The notes beneath the pieces were generated by a model. The model was not told the origin of the DNA, made no database searches, and saw only the letters and a program-made list of their open reading frames with translations. Shown here piece by piece: positions 25,966 through 35,600 of a DNA stretch of 64,000 nucleotides (positions within the stretch are counted from its first letter, which is position 1; each line of letters begins with the position of its first letter). This stretch comes from JALCLA01 sp965653565 (GTDB lineage Bacteria > Pseudomonadota > Gammaproteobacteria > Xanthomonadales > Xanthomonadaceae). The stretch lies in contig CBFHAI010000001.1 of the NCBI GenBank assembly GCA_965653565.1, forward strand, positions 1 through 64,000. The letters are read 5' to 3'. The position numbers were made by a program, and so were the translations under genes.

Positions 25966-26388
25966 CTACATGTCGTGCTTGTGCACCAGCGCCCCACGCG
26001 CCTGATACTGTCGCCAGCGCTCACGCAGCGGTCCGCGCGCGGATTCATCGGCGGGCACCACTTCGAGCACGCGTTCGTAGCTGCCGGGCGCCACTTCGTC
26101 GCGCAGGTTGACGACCAACGGGCGATCGGGTGTTTCAAAGCCCGGCGCGACGATCAGGATTGGCGTGATGTCGTCGTCTTCGCCCTGGCCGACGATCTGG
26201 TGTGGCAGGTAGGCGTTTTCGTCGAACTCCCAGAGCAATTCGTCGAGTTCTTCGGCCTGTTGCTCGTCGCGCGCGAGGATCAGCAGCGGCTGGCCGCTGT
26301 CGTGCGCCTTGCGCGCGAGTTCGCACACGAGCAGCAGCGGCTGCGCGCGGAATCGGTCTTTCCCGATGAGGTAGAAATCGGCACGCAT
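25966..26388 (-). CDS. holC: DNA polymerase III subunit chi
   Basis: A 140-aa clamp-loader accessory subunit. The opening MRADFYLIGKDRFRAQPLLL, the central LLILARDEQQAEELDELLWE and PILIVAPGFETPDRPLVVNL are typical of HolC, which links the clamp loader with single-strand binding protein through the psi subunit. Its ATG overlaps the pepA stop as TGATG, showing coupling. The product length is normal. The following gene is a nucleotidyltransferase rather than valS. Confidence 0.95.
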   Translation of the reverse strand: MRADFYLIGKDRFRAQPLLLVCELARKAHDSGQPLLILARDEQQAEELDELLWEFDENAYLPHQIVGQGEDDDITPILIVAPGFETPDRPLVVNLRDEVAPGSYERVLEVVPADESARGPLRERWRQYQARGALVHKHDM

Positions 26389-27872
26389 CAGGCGCGCCGT
26401 TCTGCTTTCCAGATCAGCCACTGGGCCAGCAAGGTCACCGGGCGGCCGGTCGACAATCCTTTGCGGCCTTCGTCCCACGCGGTGCCCGCGATATCCAGAT
26501 GCGCCCAGCGCTGGCCTTCGGTGAAGCGGGCGAGGAAGCAGCCGGCGGTGATCGCGCCGGCGTATTTGCCGCCGATGTTGGCGACGTCGGCGAAGCCCGA
26601 TTCGAGTTGGCTGGCGTAGTCTTCCCACAGCGGCAGGCGCCAGGCGCGGTCGTGGGTGGCGTCGCCGGCGGCGAGCAGTTCGTCGGCCAGTTCGTCGTTG
26701 CGCGTCATCAGGCCGTGCGCGTGTTTGCCGAGCGCGACGACGCAGGCGCCGGTGAGCGTGGCGACGTCGATGAGGTCGGCCGGTTCGAAGCGCTGCGCGT
26801 AGGTGAGCGCGTCGCACAGGATCAGGCGGCCTTCGGCATCGGTGTTGAGCACTTCGATGGTCTGGCCCGACATCGAGGTGAGGATGTCGCTCGGGCGGTA
26901 GGCGTTGCCGTCGGGCATGTTTTCGACGGCGGGCACGATGACGATGAGATTGATCGGCAGCGCCAGCTTCACCGCGGTGAGGAACACGCCGAGCACGCTG
27001 GCGGCGCCGCACATGTCGAACTTCATTTCTTCCATGCCCGCGCCGGGCTTGAGCGAGACGCCGCCGCTGTCGAAGGTGATGCCCTTGCCGACCAGCACCT
27101 GCGGTTTCGCGGCCGCCGCCGCGCCGTTGTAGCGCAGCACGATGAGTTGCGGCGGATTCGAGCTGCCTTGCGCCACGCCCAGCAGCGAGCCCATGCCGAG
27201 TTGCTGCATGGCATCGCGGTCGAGCACTTCGCAGGTGACCTTGGTCGAATCCTTGGCGAAGCCGCGCGCCTGCTCGGCGAGGTAGGCCGGGTTGCAGATG
27301 TTCGGCGGCAGGTTGCCCAGTTCGCGCGCATAGCGCACGCCGGCGGCGATGCCTTCGGCTTCGCGCAGTGCGCCTTCGTCGGCCGGGTCGCCGGCGAGGA
27401 TCAATTGTTCGAGGCCGCCGTTGTTGCTGGCCTTGCGCGTGGTGACGTAGTTGTAGCCGACGTGATCGGCGGCGAGTGCGGCCTGGCGCAGTTTCCACGC
27501 GCTGTTGCGGCCGATCACTTCGATGTCCGGCAGATACGAGCAGGCGCGCTTGACCGGCGTGCCCTTGAGCGCGCGCATCGCGTCGAGCGCGAGTTTCGAA
27601 TAGCGCGCGGTGTCCATGCGGGCCAGTTCACCCACGCCCATCAGCAGCACGCGCGGCGCGCGCACGCCCGGCAGGCCGTGCACCAGCAGGCTGCGACCGG
27701 GCTTGCCACTGGCATCGCCGGCGGCGAGCAGTGCGGCGATGCGTCCGCCGCTGCGTTCGTCGAGCGCCGCGGCCGCCGGCGTGAGGCCGGCGTCGTCGGA
27801 GACCGCCACGATCACCGCATCGACGTCGATTTCGGCCGGATGGGCGCGCAGCAGGGTGAAATTCAGACTCAT
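26388..27872 (-). CDS. pepA: Leucyl aminopeptidase (cytosol aminopeptidase, M17)
   Basis: Cytosolic dizinc exopeptidase of 494 aa that removes N-terminal residues from peptides; in some bacteria PepA also binds DNA and assists Xer recombination at plasmid sites. Metal and active-site motifs are VGKGITFDSGG (K263, D268), MKFDMCGA (D286) and NTDAEGRL (343-350). The N-terminal domain is typical. It heads the minus-strand unit pepA-holC-nucleotidyltransferase and is divergent from lptF with about 120 bp between start codons. Confidence 0.97.
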   Translation of the reverse strand: MSLNFTLLRAHPAEIDVDAVIVAVSDDAGLTPAAAALDERSGGRIAALLAAGDASGKPGRSLLVHGLPGVRAPRVLLMGVGELARMDTARYSKLALDAMRALKGTPVKRACSYLPDIEVIGRNSAWKLRQAALAADHVGYNYVTTRKASNNGGLEQLILAGDPADEGALREAEGIAAGVRYARELGNLPPNICNPAYLAEQARGFAKDSTKVTCEVLDRDAMQQLGMGSLLGVAQGSSNPPQLIVLRYNGAAAAAKPQVLVGKGITFDSGGVSLKPGAGMEEMKFDMCGAASVLGVFLTAVKLALPINLIVIVPAVENMPDGNAYRPSDILTSMSGQTIEVLNTDAEGRLILCDALTYAQRFEPADLIDVATLTGACVVALGKHAHGLMTRNDELADELLAAGDATHDRAWRLPLWEDYASQLESGFADVANIGGKYAGAITAGCFLARFTEGQRWAHLDIAGTAWDEGRKGLSTGRPVTLLAQWLIWKAERRA

Positions 27873-27996
27873 GGCTTTCCTGAGAGAAGGGGGACGGGCG
27901 ATACTGCGCTGCCGGCCGCGCGCTCCGCGGGGCCCGGTTGCGGCCCCCGTCGTGCGCGGCGGCGCAACTCAATGGCTCAATTCTAGTGCAATCCTA

Positions 27997-29100
27997 GTGC
28001 AAACCTCGTTTCGCTTCCTGCCGCGCATCGACCGCTACATCCTGCGCGAGCTGGCGGGCACGTTCGCCGCCTGCGTGGTGGTGTTGGTGATGGTGAGCCT
28101 GTCGGGCATCGCGGCCGACATCATGAACAAGATCGTGCGCGGCAAGGTGCCGGCGGCGTTGCTTTTATCGCAGCTCGGTCTGCGCGGGCTCGACATCCTG
28201 CCGCTGCTGTTGCCGCTGGCGTTGTTCCTCGGCGTGTTGCTGGCTTATGGCCGTCTGTATCGCGACAGCGAGATGGCGGTGCTGGCGTCGGTCGGGCTCG
28301 GCACGCGGCGGCTGGCGCGGCCGTTGTTGTGGATCGTGCTGCCGGTGGCCTTGCTGGTCGGGCTGACATCGCTATGGCTGGCGCCCGCTGCGATGCGCAC
28401 CTCGAAGGACATGATCGATGCGGCGAACCGCTCGCTGCTGGTGGCCGGCCTGGAACCGGGGCGCTTCGTCGAAATTCCGGGGCGTCAAAGTGTGGTCTAT
28501 CTGGCCGACATGGCGCCCGACGGCAGCAAGTTCCGCCGTCTGTTCGTGCATTCCGAACGCGACGGACGCATCGATGTGGTGACCGCCGTCAGCGGCGAGC
28601 TTTATCAGGAGAGCCAGGGCGAGGAACGCTATCTGAGCCTCACCGACGGGTTTCGCGTCGAAGGCGAATTGGGCAAGGACGAATTCCGTTTGATGCGCTT
28701 CAAGCGCAACGACATCCGCGTGCCCGACAGCGAGCCCAGCGAAGGCGGCCGCTCGGAGGAACGCAACAGCACGCTGGCGTTGCTGGCCAGCGACGGCAAC
28801 GCCGATCGCGCCGAGTTGCATTGGCGCATGGGCTCGCCGCTGGCGGTGTTCGTGCTTGCGCTGCTGGCCTTGCCGCTGGCGCGCGCGCCGCCGCGCTCGG
28901 CGCGTTACGGCCGCATCCTCGTGGCCTTGCTCGGCTACATCGTCTATCTCAATGTGCTCGCGCTTGGACGGGCATGGATCGCCGACGGGCAGGTGCCGGC
29001 GTGGATGGGCTTGTGGTGGGTGCACGGGCCGGCGCTGGCGATCGCGCTGTGGATGCTGTGGCGCGACGAGCGCCTGCCGCGCGCGAAGGCCAGCGCATGA
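27997..29100 (+). CDS. lptF: LPS export ABC transporter permease LptF
   Basis: Inner-membrane permease of 367 aa of the LptB2FG complex that extracts lipopolysaccharide and feeds it to the Lpt bridge. It begins with IDRYILRELAGTFAACVVVL, the typical first helix, and has three helices before and three after a periplasmic beta-jellyroll domain (about residues 130-270). The start is likely GTG at 27997, one of two CTAGTGCAA direct repeats just ahead of the conserved region; an upstream start would add only low-quality sequence. The stop overlaps lptG as ATGA. Sequence around residue 215-260 (GGRSEERN) is a loop insertion. Confidence 0.93.
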   Translation: MQTSFRFLPRIDRYILRELAGTFAACVVVLVMVSLSGIAADIMNKIVRGKVPAALLLSQLGLRGLDILPLLLPLALFLGVLLAYGRLYRDSEMAVLASVGLGTRRLARPLLWIVLPVALLVGLTSLWLAPAAMRTSKDMIDAANRSLLVAGLEPGRFVEIPGRQSVVYLADMAPDGSKFRRLFVHSERDGRIDVVTAVSGELYQESQGEERYLSLTDGFRVEGELGKDEFRLMRFKRNDIRVPDSEPSEGGRSEERNSTLALLASDGNADRAELHWRMGSPLAVFVLALLALPLARAPPRSARYGRILVALLGYIVYLNVLALGRAWIADGQVPAWMGLWWVHGPALAIALWMLWRDERLPRAKASA

Positions 29101-30194
29101 TCCTGCGCAAGAGCGATCGCCTGGTCGGCGTCACCGTGCTCGGTGCCCTCGGGCTGGTGTGGCTGGTGCTGGTGGGCTTCGACATGCTCAGCGCGTTCGC
29201 GCGCGAGATCGATGAAATCGGCGAAGGCAACTACGGCACGGCGACGGCGGCGTTGTACACGTTGTACACCTTGCCGATGCGCGCCTACACGCTGTTTCCG
29301 ACGGCGGCGGTGATCGGTTGCCTGCTCGGGTTGGGCGCGTTGTCCGCGACGTCCGAATTGACGGCGTTGCGCGCGGCGGGTCTGTCGAAAGTGCGGATCT
29401 GCCTCGGCGCGCTCGCTGCGGTGGCCTTGCTGACGCTGGCGATGGTGATCACGGCCGAAACGATCGGGCCGGCCAGCGAACTGCGCGCGCAGGCGCTGGC
29501 GGTATCGGCGAAATCGAAGGAACTGACCGTCGCGAAATGGTCGGGCCTGTGGGCGCGCGAAGGCGACACCTTCCTCAATGCGCAGCATGGCCGCGTGCAA
29601 GGCACGGGACTGCAATCGTTCGTGCAACTCGATGGCGTGCGGCTGTACGAATTCGGCAGCGACGGCCGCCTGAAATCGATCGCGCTGGCCAAGCGCGCCG
29701 AACATCGCGACGGCAAGTGGACGTTGTTCGACGTGCGCCGCTCGATTTTTCTCGAGCGCAGTGTGGAAAGCCAGACGGTGGCGCAGGAGCGCTGGGATTC
29801 GGGCCTGAATCCCGAAATCCTCAGCCTGGGCGTGACGCGGCCGCGCAATCTGGCGACGCGCGATCTGAGCGCCACGCTCGAATATCAGGAACGCAACGGC
29901 CTGGACACCGGCGAATTCGCCAGTGCGTACTGGGCGCGCTGGTTTTATCCGATCAATGTGCTCGCGCTGTGCCTGTGCGCGATGCCGTTGGCGTTCGGCA
30001 CCTTGCGTTCCGGTGGCCTGGGCAAGCGGTTGTTCCTGGGCATCGTGTTCGGCGTCGGCTTCTTCACGCTACAGACGCTCGCCGTGCGCATGGCCGAGGT
30101 TTATCGCTTCGATCTGCGGCTTGGAAATGCCTTGCCGCCGCTGACGATCCTGCTTCTGAGCTGGCTGTGGTTCCGCCGGCCGGCGGTGCGCTAG
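29097..30194 (+). CDS. lptG: LPS export ABC transporter permease LptG
   Basis: Partner permease of LptF, 365 aa. It starts with MILRKSDRLVGVTVLGALGL, has the coupling-helix region ALSATSELTALRAAGLSKVR near residue 90 (characteristic of the LptF/G family) and closes with a three-helix C-terminal half containing FFTLQTLAVRMAEVY. The central periplasmic domain contains LFDVRRSIFLERS. It overlaps lptF by 4 bp and converges on the RDD gene, sharing the last 4 bp. Confidence 0.95.
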   Translation: MILRKSDRLVGVTVLGALGLVWLVLVGFDMLSAFAREIDEIGEGNYGTATAALYTLYTLPMRAYTLFPTAAVIGCLLGLGALSATSELTALRAAGLSKVRICLGALAAVALLTLAMVITAETIGPASELRAQALAVSAKSKELTVAKWSGLWAREGDTFLNAQHGRVQGTGLQSFVQLDGVRLYEFGSDGRLKSIALAKRAEHRDGKWTLFDVRRSIFLERSVESQTVAQERWDSGLNPEILSLGVTRPRNLATRDLSATLEYQERNGLDTGEFASAYWARWFYPINVLALCLCAMPLAFGTLRSGGLGKRLFLGIVFGVGFFTLQTLAVRMAEVYRFDLRLGNALPPLTILLLSWLWFRRPAVR

Positions 30195-30634
30195 CGGCGC
30201 GCTTGGCGGACGAGTTTCGTATGCGAGGCCAGGTCGTGCCAGGTGCGACGTTCGCGCTCGAACAGCGACCAGAAAAACCCCAGACCGAAAGCGGCGAGCG
30301 ACAAGGTGGCGACGGCGTAGCGCAGCCACAGCGCGGCAAGCGAAGGAACGCCGCCATCGTCGGCCACGACTTTCAAACGCCACGGCCGCATGCCGAGCGT
30401 CTGCCCGCCGCGTCGCCACGACAGCACCGCGTAGAACCCCGCGATCGCCCAGCAACCGAACCACAGCAACCACTGGCCGAGGCTGAAAGGCGCGAACGGT
30501 TGATTGCCGCGCAACACCAGCACGAGGGCGCTCGCGGCCATCCACAGGGCCAGCACGGGCAGGGCGTCGTAGAGGCCGGCGAGCAGGCGCCAGGGCAGGG
30601 CGGCGGGAGTGGCGGGGAGCGGGGCGGTCGTCAT
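30191..30634 (-). CDS. RDD family membrane protein
   Basis: A 147-aa inner-membrane protein with the RDD domain, normally three hydrophobic segments: LLAGLYDALPVLALWMAAS at the start (the Arg-Asp-Asp motif is reduced here to YDA), a middle helix containing LLWFGCWAIAGFYAVLSW, then the conserved GGQTLGMRPWRLKVV and the last helix. The tail ERERRTWHDLASHTKLVR is typical. Members may act as ion exchangers or transport accessory proteins; nothing in this context tells which. It is convergent with lptG and divergent from xerD. Confidence 0.9.
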   Translation of the reverse strand: MTTAPLPATPAALPWRLLAGLYDALPVLALWMAASALVLVLRGNQPFAPFSLGQWLLWFGCWAIAGFYAVLSWRRGGQTLGMRPWRLKVVADDGGVPSLAALWLRYAVATLSLAAFGLGFFWSLFERERRTWHDLASHTKLVRQARR

Positions 30635-30669
30635 GCGGCGCGCAGGATAGCAGCGGCTATGCTCGCCGC

Positions 30670-31629
30670 ATGAGCAAGCCCGCTTCCAATCCGACCGAGC
30701 GCCGGCTGCGCGCGGCCGCGGTACCCGAGGCGCCGGCCACCGAACTGGCCTTGATCGCCGAATTCATCGAGCGCGCCTGGGCCGAATCCGGCCTGGCGCG
30801 CGCCTCGCAGGAAAGCTATCGGCGCGATCTCGACGGCTACGCACGCTGGCTGGCGCCGCGCGGGTCGCATCTGCTCGGCGCCGATCGCGCGCGGCTGCAC
30901 GATTACCTCGCCGAACGCGCCGAACAGGGCTACAGCGCACGCAGCAATGCGCGCCTGCTGTCGAGCCTGCGGCAGTTCTATGCGCAGATGCTGCGGCTCG
31001 GCCGCACGAGCGAGGATCCGACCGCCTTGCTGGCGAGTCCGACGATCGGCCGGCCGCTGCCGAAGGCGCTCGGCGAAAGCCAGATCGAGGGCTTGTTGCG
31101 CGCGCCGGATGTGGAAACCAGCCTCGGCCAGCGCGATCGCGCCATGCTCGAGTTGATGTATGGCTCGGGCCTGCGCGTGAGCGAGCTGGTGATGCTCGAG
31201 ACGATCCAGCTCAACCTGCGGCAGGGTGCGCTGCGCGTCGCCGGCAAGGGCGGCAAAGAGCGGCTGGTGCCGCTCGGCGAAGAGTCGCGCCACTGGCTCG
31301 AACGCTATCTGGCGGACGCCCGCCCGAAACTGGCGGCCAAACGCTCGGTGGCGCCGTTGTTCATCGATGCCCGCGGCGAAGCCCTCACCCGCCAGCAGTT
31401 CTGGGCGCTGGTGAAACGCTACGCCGCGCTGGCCGGCATCGACCCGCGCAAGGTCACTCCGCACGGCCTGCGCCACAGCTTCGCCACCCATCTGCTGAAC
31501 CACGGCGCCGACCTGCGCGCGCTGCAGATGCTGCTCGGTCACAGCAGCCTGTCGACGACGCAGATTTATACGTTGGTAGCACGCGAAGGGCTGAAGCGGC
31601 TGCATGCGGCGCATCATCCCAGGGGCTAG
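30670..31629 (+). CDS. xerD: Site-specific tyrosine recombinase XerD
   Basis: Tyrosine recombinase of 319 aa that works with XerC at the dif site to resolve chromosome dimers. The SAM-like N-terminal domain covers about residues 25-115 and the catalytic domain 135-310. All active-site residues are visible: R169 (SGLRVSEL), K193 (AGKGGKERLVP), H265 and R268 (HGLRHSFATHLL), H291 (LLGHSSLSTT) and the nucleophile Y300 (QIYTLV). It carries a slightly long N-terminal extension before the usual start. The position between lptFG and dsbC is usual for Xanthomonads. Confidence 0.95.
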   Translation: MSKPASNPTERRLRAAAVPEAPATELALIAEFIERAWAESGLARASQESYRRDLDGYARWLAPRGSHLLGADRARLHDYLAERAEQGYSARSNARLLSSLRQFYAQMLRLGRTSEDPTALLASPTIGRPLPKALGESQIEGLLRAPDVETSLGQRDRAMLELMYGSGLRVSELVMLETIQLNLRQGALRVAGKGGKERLVPLGEESRHWLERYLADARPKLAAKRSVAPLFIDARGEALTRQQFWALVKRYAALAGIDPRKVTPHGLRHSFATHLLNHGADLRALQMLLGHSSLSTTQIYTLVAREGLKRLHAAHHPRG

Positions 31630-31782
31630 CGGGCGGCGCTCGGCGCTTTCGTGCGCGGGGCGTTGCGGTATTCTCTGCGGCCGCCGGGCTTCTGGTCGGC
31701 GCGGCGCCCAAGCGCCGCCCATGAACTTTCGGCCGCAGCCGCTGTCCCACCCGCGTTCCCCTGCATTCCACAAGGACTTCCC

Positions 31783-32511
31783 ATGATCCGTCTGTTGGCC
31801 GCCGTCGTGCTCGGCGCTCTATCGTTCACCGCCGCGGCCGCCGACGAAGGCGATGCCAAAGTCCGCGCCGCCATCCAGTCGCTGGTGCCGGGGGCGTCGA
31901 TCGACAGCATCGCCGAGGCCGCGATGCCGGGCTTCTACGAAGTCATGCTGCAGGGCCAGATCGTCTACGTGAGCCACGACGGCCGCTATCTGATCCAGGG
32001 CTCGATCTTCGATATCGCCAATAAGACCGACGTCACCGAAGCCAGCCGCGCCACCCAGCGCCGTGCCGCGCTCAAGACACTCGGCGCCGACAAGCGCATC
32101 TCGTTCGCGCCGGCGCAGACCAAGCACACCGTCACCGTCTTCACCGACATCGACTGCGGCTACTGCCGCCGCATGCACCAGCAGATGGCCGACTACAACA
32201 AGCTCGGCATCGCGGTGGAATACCTGTTCTTCCCGCGTGCGGGCGTGGGTTCGGAATCGTTCGACAAGGCCGTGTCGGTGTGGTGCGCCGCCGATCGCAA
32301 CAAGGCGCTGAGCGATGCCAAGGCCGGCGTGGCGCTCGACAAGAAGGAATGCGCCAACCCGATCGAAGAGGAATATGCGCTGGGCAACAAGATCGGCGTG
32401 AGCGGCACGCCGGCCGTGATCGCGGCCGACGGCACCCAGCTCGGCGGCTACCTGCCGCCCGACCAGCTGCTGCAGCGTCTCGACCAGCTGGCGGCCAAGG
32501 CACCGAAATAA
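31783..32511 (+). CDS. dsbC: Thiol:disulfide interchange protein DsbC
   Basis: Periplasmic disulfide isomerase of 242 aa that corrects wrong disulfides in exported proteins. The start is ATG 31783, with AAGGA 7 nt upstream, giving the signal peptide MIRLLAAVVLGALSFTAAAA. The N-terminal dimerisation domain covers about residues 22-80, and the thioredoxin-like domain has the active site CGYC (C125, C128) and a cis-proline loop SGTPAV near 210. Many exported proteins in this window have paired cysteines and would be potential clients. A strong hairpin follows 22 bp after the stop. Confidence 0.95.
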   Translation: MIRLLAAVVLGALSFTAAAADEGDAKVRAAIQSLVPGASIDSIAEAAMPGFYEVMLQGQIVYVSHDGRYLIQGSIFDIANKTDVTEASRATQRRAALKTLGADKRISFAPAQTKHTVTVFTDIDCGYCRRMHQQMADYNKLGIAVEYLFFPRAGVGSESFDKAVSVWCAADRNKALSDAKAGVALDKKECANPIEEEYALGNKIGVSGTPAVIAADGTQLGGYLPPDQLLQRLDQLAAKAPK

Positions 32512-32533
32512 GCCTGCGCCAACCGCTTCCCCG

Positions 32534-32564
32534 CGAGGCCCGCCGGCCACCCCGGCGGGCCTCG
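32534..32564 (+). terminator. GC-rich hairpin after dsbC
   Basis: A perfect 13-bp stem, CGAGGCCCGCCGG pairing with CCGGCGGGCCTCG, with a 5-nt loop CCACC. It is followed by TGCGTTAAAC, a poor T tract, so it may terminate weakly or protect the 3' end of the dsbC message. It separates dsbC from purL. Confidence 0.75.
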
Positions 32565-32629
32565 TGCGTTAAACGGCGCGGCGATTCCGCTAAAATGCCG
32601 CCCCCGACCCTCCCGGAACGCGCCCGGAC

Positions 32630-35600
32630 ATGATCGTGCTCGAGGGCCCGCCGGCCCTGTCGCCGTACCAACGCGATCGCCTCGAAAGTCGTTTGCGCCA
32701 GATCCACGATCCGCTGCGTGTGCGCGGGTCGCGGCAGCTGTTTTTCGTCGATCCGATGGCCGGCGCCGTGCCGGAGGCGGCCACCCTGGCGCGCATTCTC
32801 GAAGGCTCGCCGCGCGCGGCGGCGGCGCCGGATGCGGTTTTCGTCGTGCCGCGCCTGGGCACGATCTCGCCGTGGGCCAGCAAGGCGACCGAAATCCTGC
32901 AGGGCGCGGGCTTGCCGGTGCACCGCGCCGAGCGCGGCCGCGAACTGACGCTGCACGGCCTGCCGGCGGCCGATCATCCGTCGTGGCCGGCGCTGGCGCG
33001 CGTGCTGCACGATCCGATGACTCAGTCGCTGCTGCGCGACATCGATGCGGCGCAGAAATTGTTCGAATCGCCGCCGGCCGGCGCCATCGAGCGCATCGGC
33101 ATCGACCGCTTGCTCGAAGCCAATGCGCGACTCGGCCTGGCCTTGTCGGAAGACGAAATCGACTACCTGGAGCAGCGCTACGGCGAGCTCGGTCGCGGTC
33201 CGTCCGATGCCGAACTGATGATGTTCGCGCAGGCCAATTCCGAGCATTGCCGGCACAAGATTTTCAACGCCGACTGGCGCATCGACGGCGAAACCCAGCC
33301 GACGACGCTGTTCCGCATGATCAAGAACACTCACGCGCAGGCGCCGCAGCTCACGCTCACCGCCTACAAGGACAATGCGGCGGTGATCGAAGGCTTCGCC
33401 GCGCGCCGCTTCCGGCCTGACGCGGCCAGCAACGAATACCGCGCCGAGCCGTCGCAGCCGGGCGCGTTCGCGATCAAGGTCGAAACGCATAATCATCCGA
33501 CCGCGATCTCGCCGTTCGCCGGCGCGAGCACCGGTTCGGGCGGCGAAATCCGCGATGAAGGCGCCACCGGCCGCGGTGGCAAGCCGAAAGCCGGACTCAC
33601 CGGATTTTCGGTATCGCATCTGCGCATCCCGCAATTGCCGCAGCCATGGGAAGCGCCGCGTGCGCTCAATCCGCGCATGGCCAGCGCGCTCGAAATCATG
33701 CTCGACGGCCCGATCGGCGCGGCCGCGTTCAACAACGAATTCGGCCGGCCGGCGCTCACCGGCTATTTCCGCAGTTTCGAACAAGCCACGGCCGATGCCG
33801 GCCTCGTTCGCGCCTACGACAAACCGATCATGCTCGCCGGTGGTTTGGGCGCGATCGATCGCGGGCAAGTGAAGAAGCTCGATCTGCGTCCCGACGACGC
33901 GGTGGTGGTGCTCGGCGGGCCGGCGATGTTGATCGGCCTGGGCGGCGGCGCGGCTTCGTCGCTCGCTGCAGGCCAGAGTTCGGAAGCGCTCGATTTCGCC
34001 TCGGTGCAGCGCGACAACCCGGAAATGGAACGCCGCTGCCAGGAAGTGCTCGATCGCTGCGTGGCGCTCGGCGAACGCAATCCGATCCTCACCGCGCACG
34101 ATGTCGGTGCGGGCGGTTTGTCGAATGCGATTCCGGAACTGCTGCACGATTCGTCGGTCGGCGGCCGCATCGACCTGGCGAAGATTCCGAGCGACGATCC
34201 GTCGCTGTCGCCGATGCAGCTGTGGTGCAACGAATCGCAGGAACGCTACGTGCTCGGCGTCGCCGCCGAGCGTCTGCAGGAATTCGAGGCGATCTGCGCG
34301 CGCGAACGTTGTCCGTATGCCGTCGTCGGCACCGCAACCGCTGAGCAGCGCTTGATCGTCGGCAATCTCGCGAAAACCGACGTACCGCATGCCATCGATA
34401 TCCCGATGGATCTGCTGTTCGGCAAGGCGCCGAAAATGCTGCGCGACACGCAGCGTCCCGACACGCCGCGCTGGCCGCGACTCGACACCGAAGCGCTCGA
34501 AGCCGCCGACGCGCCAGGCCGCAAGCTGCACGAAGCCGGCCTGCGCGTGCTCGCGCATCCGACGGTGGCGGCGAAGAATTTCCTCGTCACGATCGGCGAT
34601 CGCACCGTTGGCGGCCTGGTGGCACGCGATCAGATGGTCGGACCGTGGCAACTGCCGCTCGCCGATTGCGCAATCACGCTGGCCGATTTCGAAGGCTTCG
34701 CGGGCGAGGCGATGGCGATCGGCGAACGCACGCCGCTGGCCTTGATCGATGCCGCGGCGTCGGCGCGCATGGCGGTGGGCGAGGCGATCACGAATCTCGC
34801 CGCCGCGCCGGTGTCGGGCCTGGAGGAAGTGAAACTTTCCGCCAACTGGATGGCCGCGGCCGGCCACGACGGCGAAGACGCCTTGCTGTTCGACGCGGTG
34901 CGCGCGGTCGGCATGGAGCTTTGCCCGGCGCTCGATATCGGCATTCCGGTCGGCAAGGATTCGTTGTCGATGCAGGCGCAGTGGCAAGCCGACGATGGCG
35001 CGCAGAAATCGGTGTCGCCGGTGTCGCTGATCGTGTCGGCGTTCGCGCGCGTCGAAGACGTGCGCGGGCAATTGACGCCGGTGCTCGATCGCGACACCGA
35101 ATCGGAGCTGTGGCTGATCGGCCTGGGTGCCGGCCGCCGCCGCATGGGCGGTTCGATCCTGGCGCAGTGCTACAACCAGTTCGGCGGTGCCTCGCCCGAT
35201 CTCGACGATCCGCAGATGCTGCGCGCGTTCTTCGACCTGGTGCAGGAAGCGCGCGCCGACGAGTTGCTGCTCGCGTATCACGATCGCAGCGACGGCGGCG
35301 CCTTCGCGGCGCTGTGCGAGATGGCGTTCGCATCGCATCTGGGCCTGGACCTGAATCTCGACGAGTGGGGCGACGACGCCTTCCGCACCTTGTTCAACGA
35401 GGAGCTCGGCGCCATCGTGCAGGTGGCCGTCGACGATCGCGCTGCGTTCGCCGATCTGGTCGATCGCCACGGCCTCACCCATTGCGCGCAGCGCATCGGC
35501 AAGCCGGTGCCGGCACCGCGCATCCGCGTCACCGAATCGCGCCGCACGCTGGCCGAGTGGTCGTGGAGCGAGTTGTTCGATGCCTGGTGGAGCGTGACGC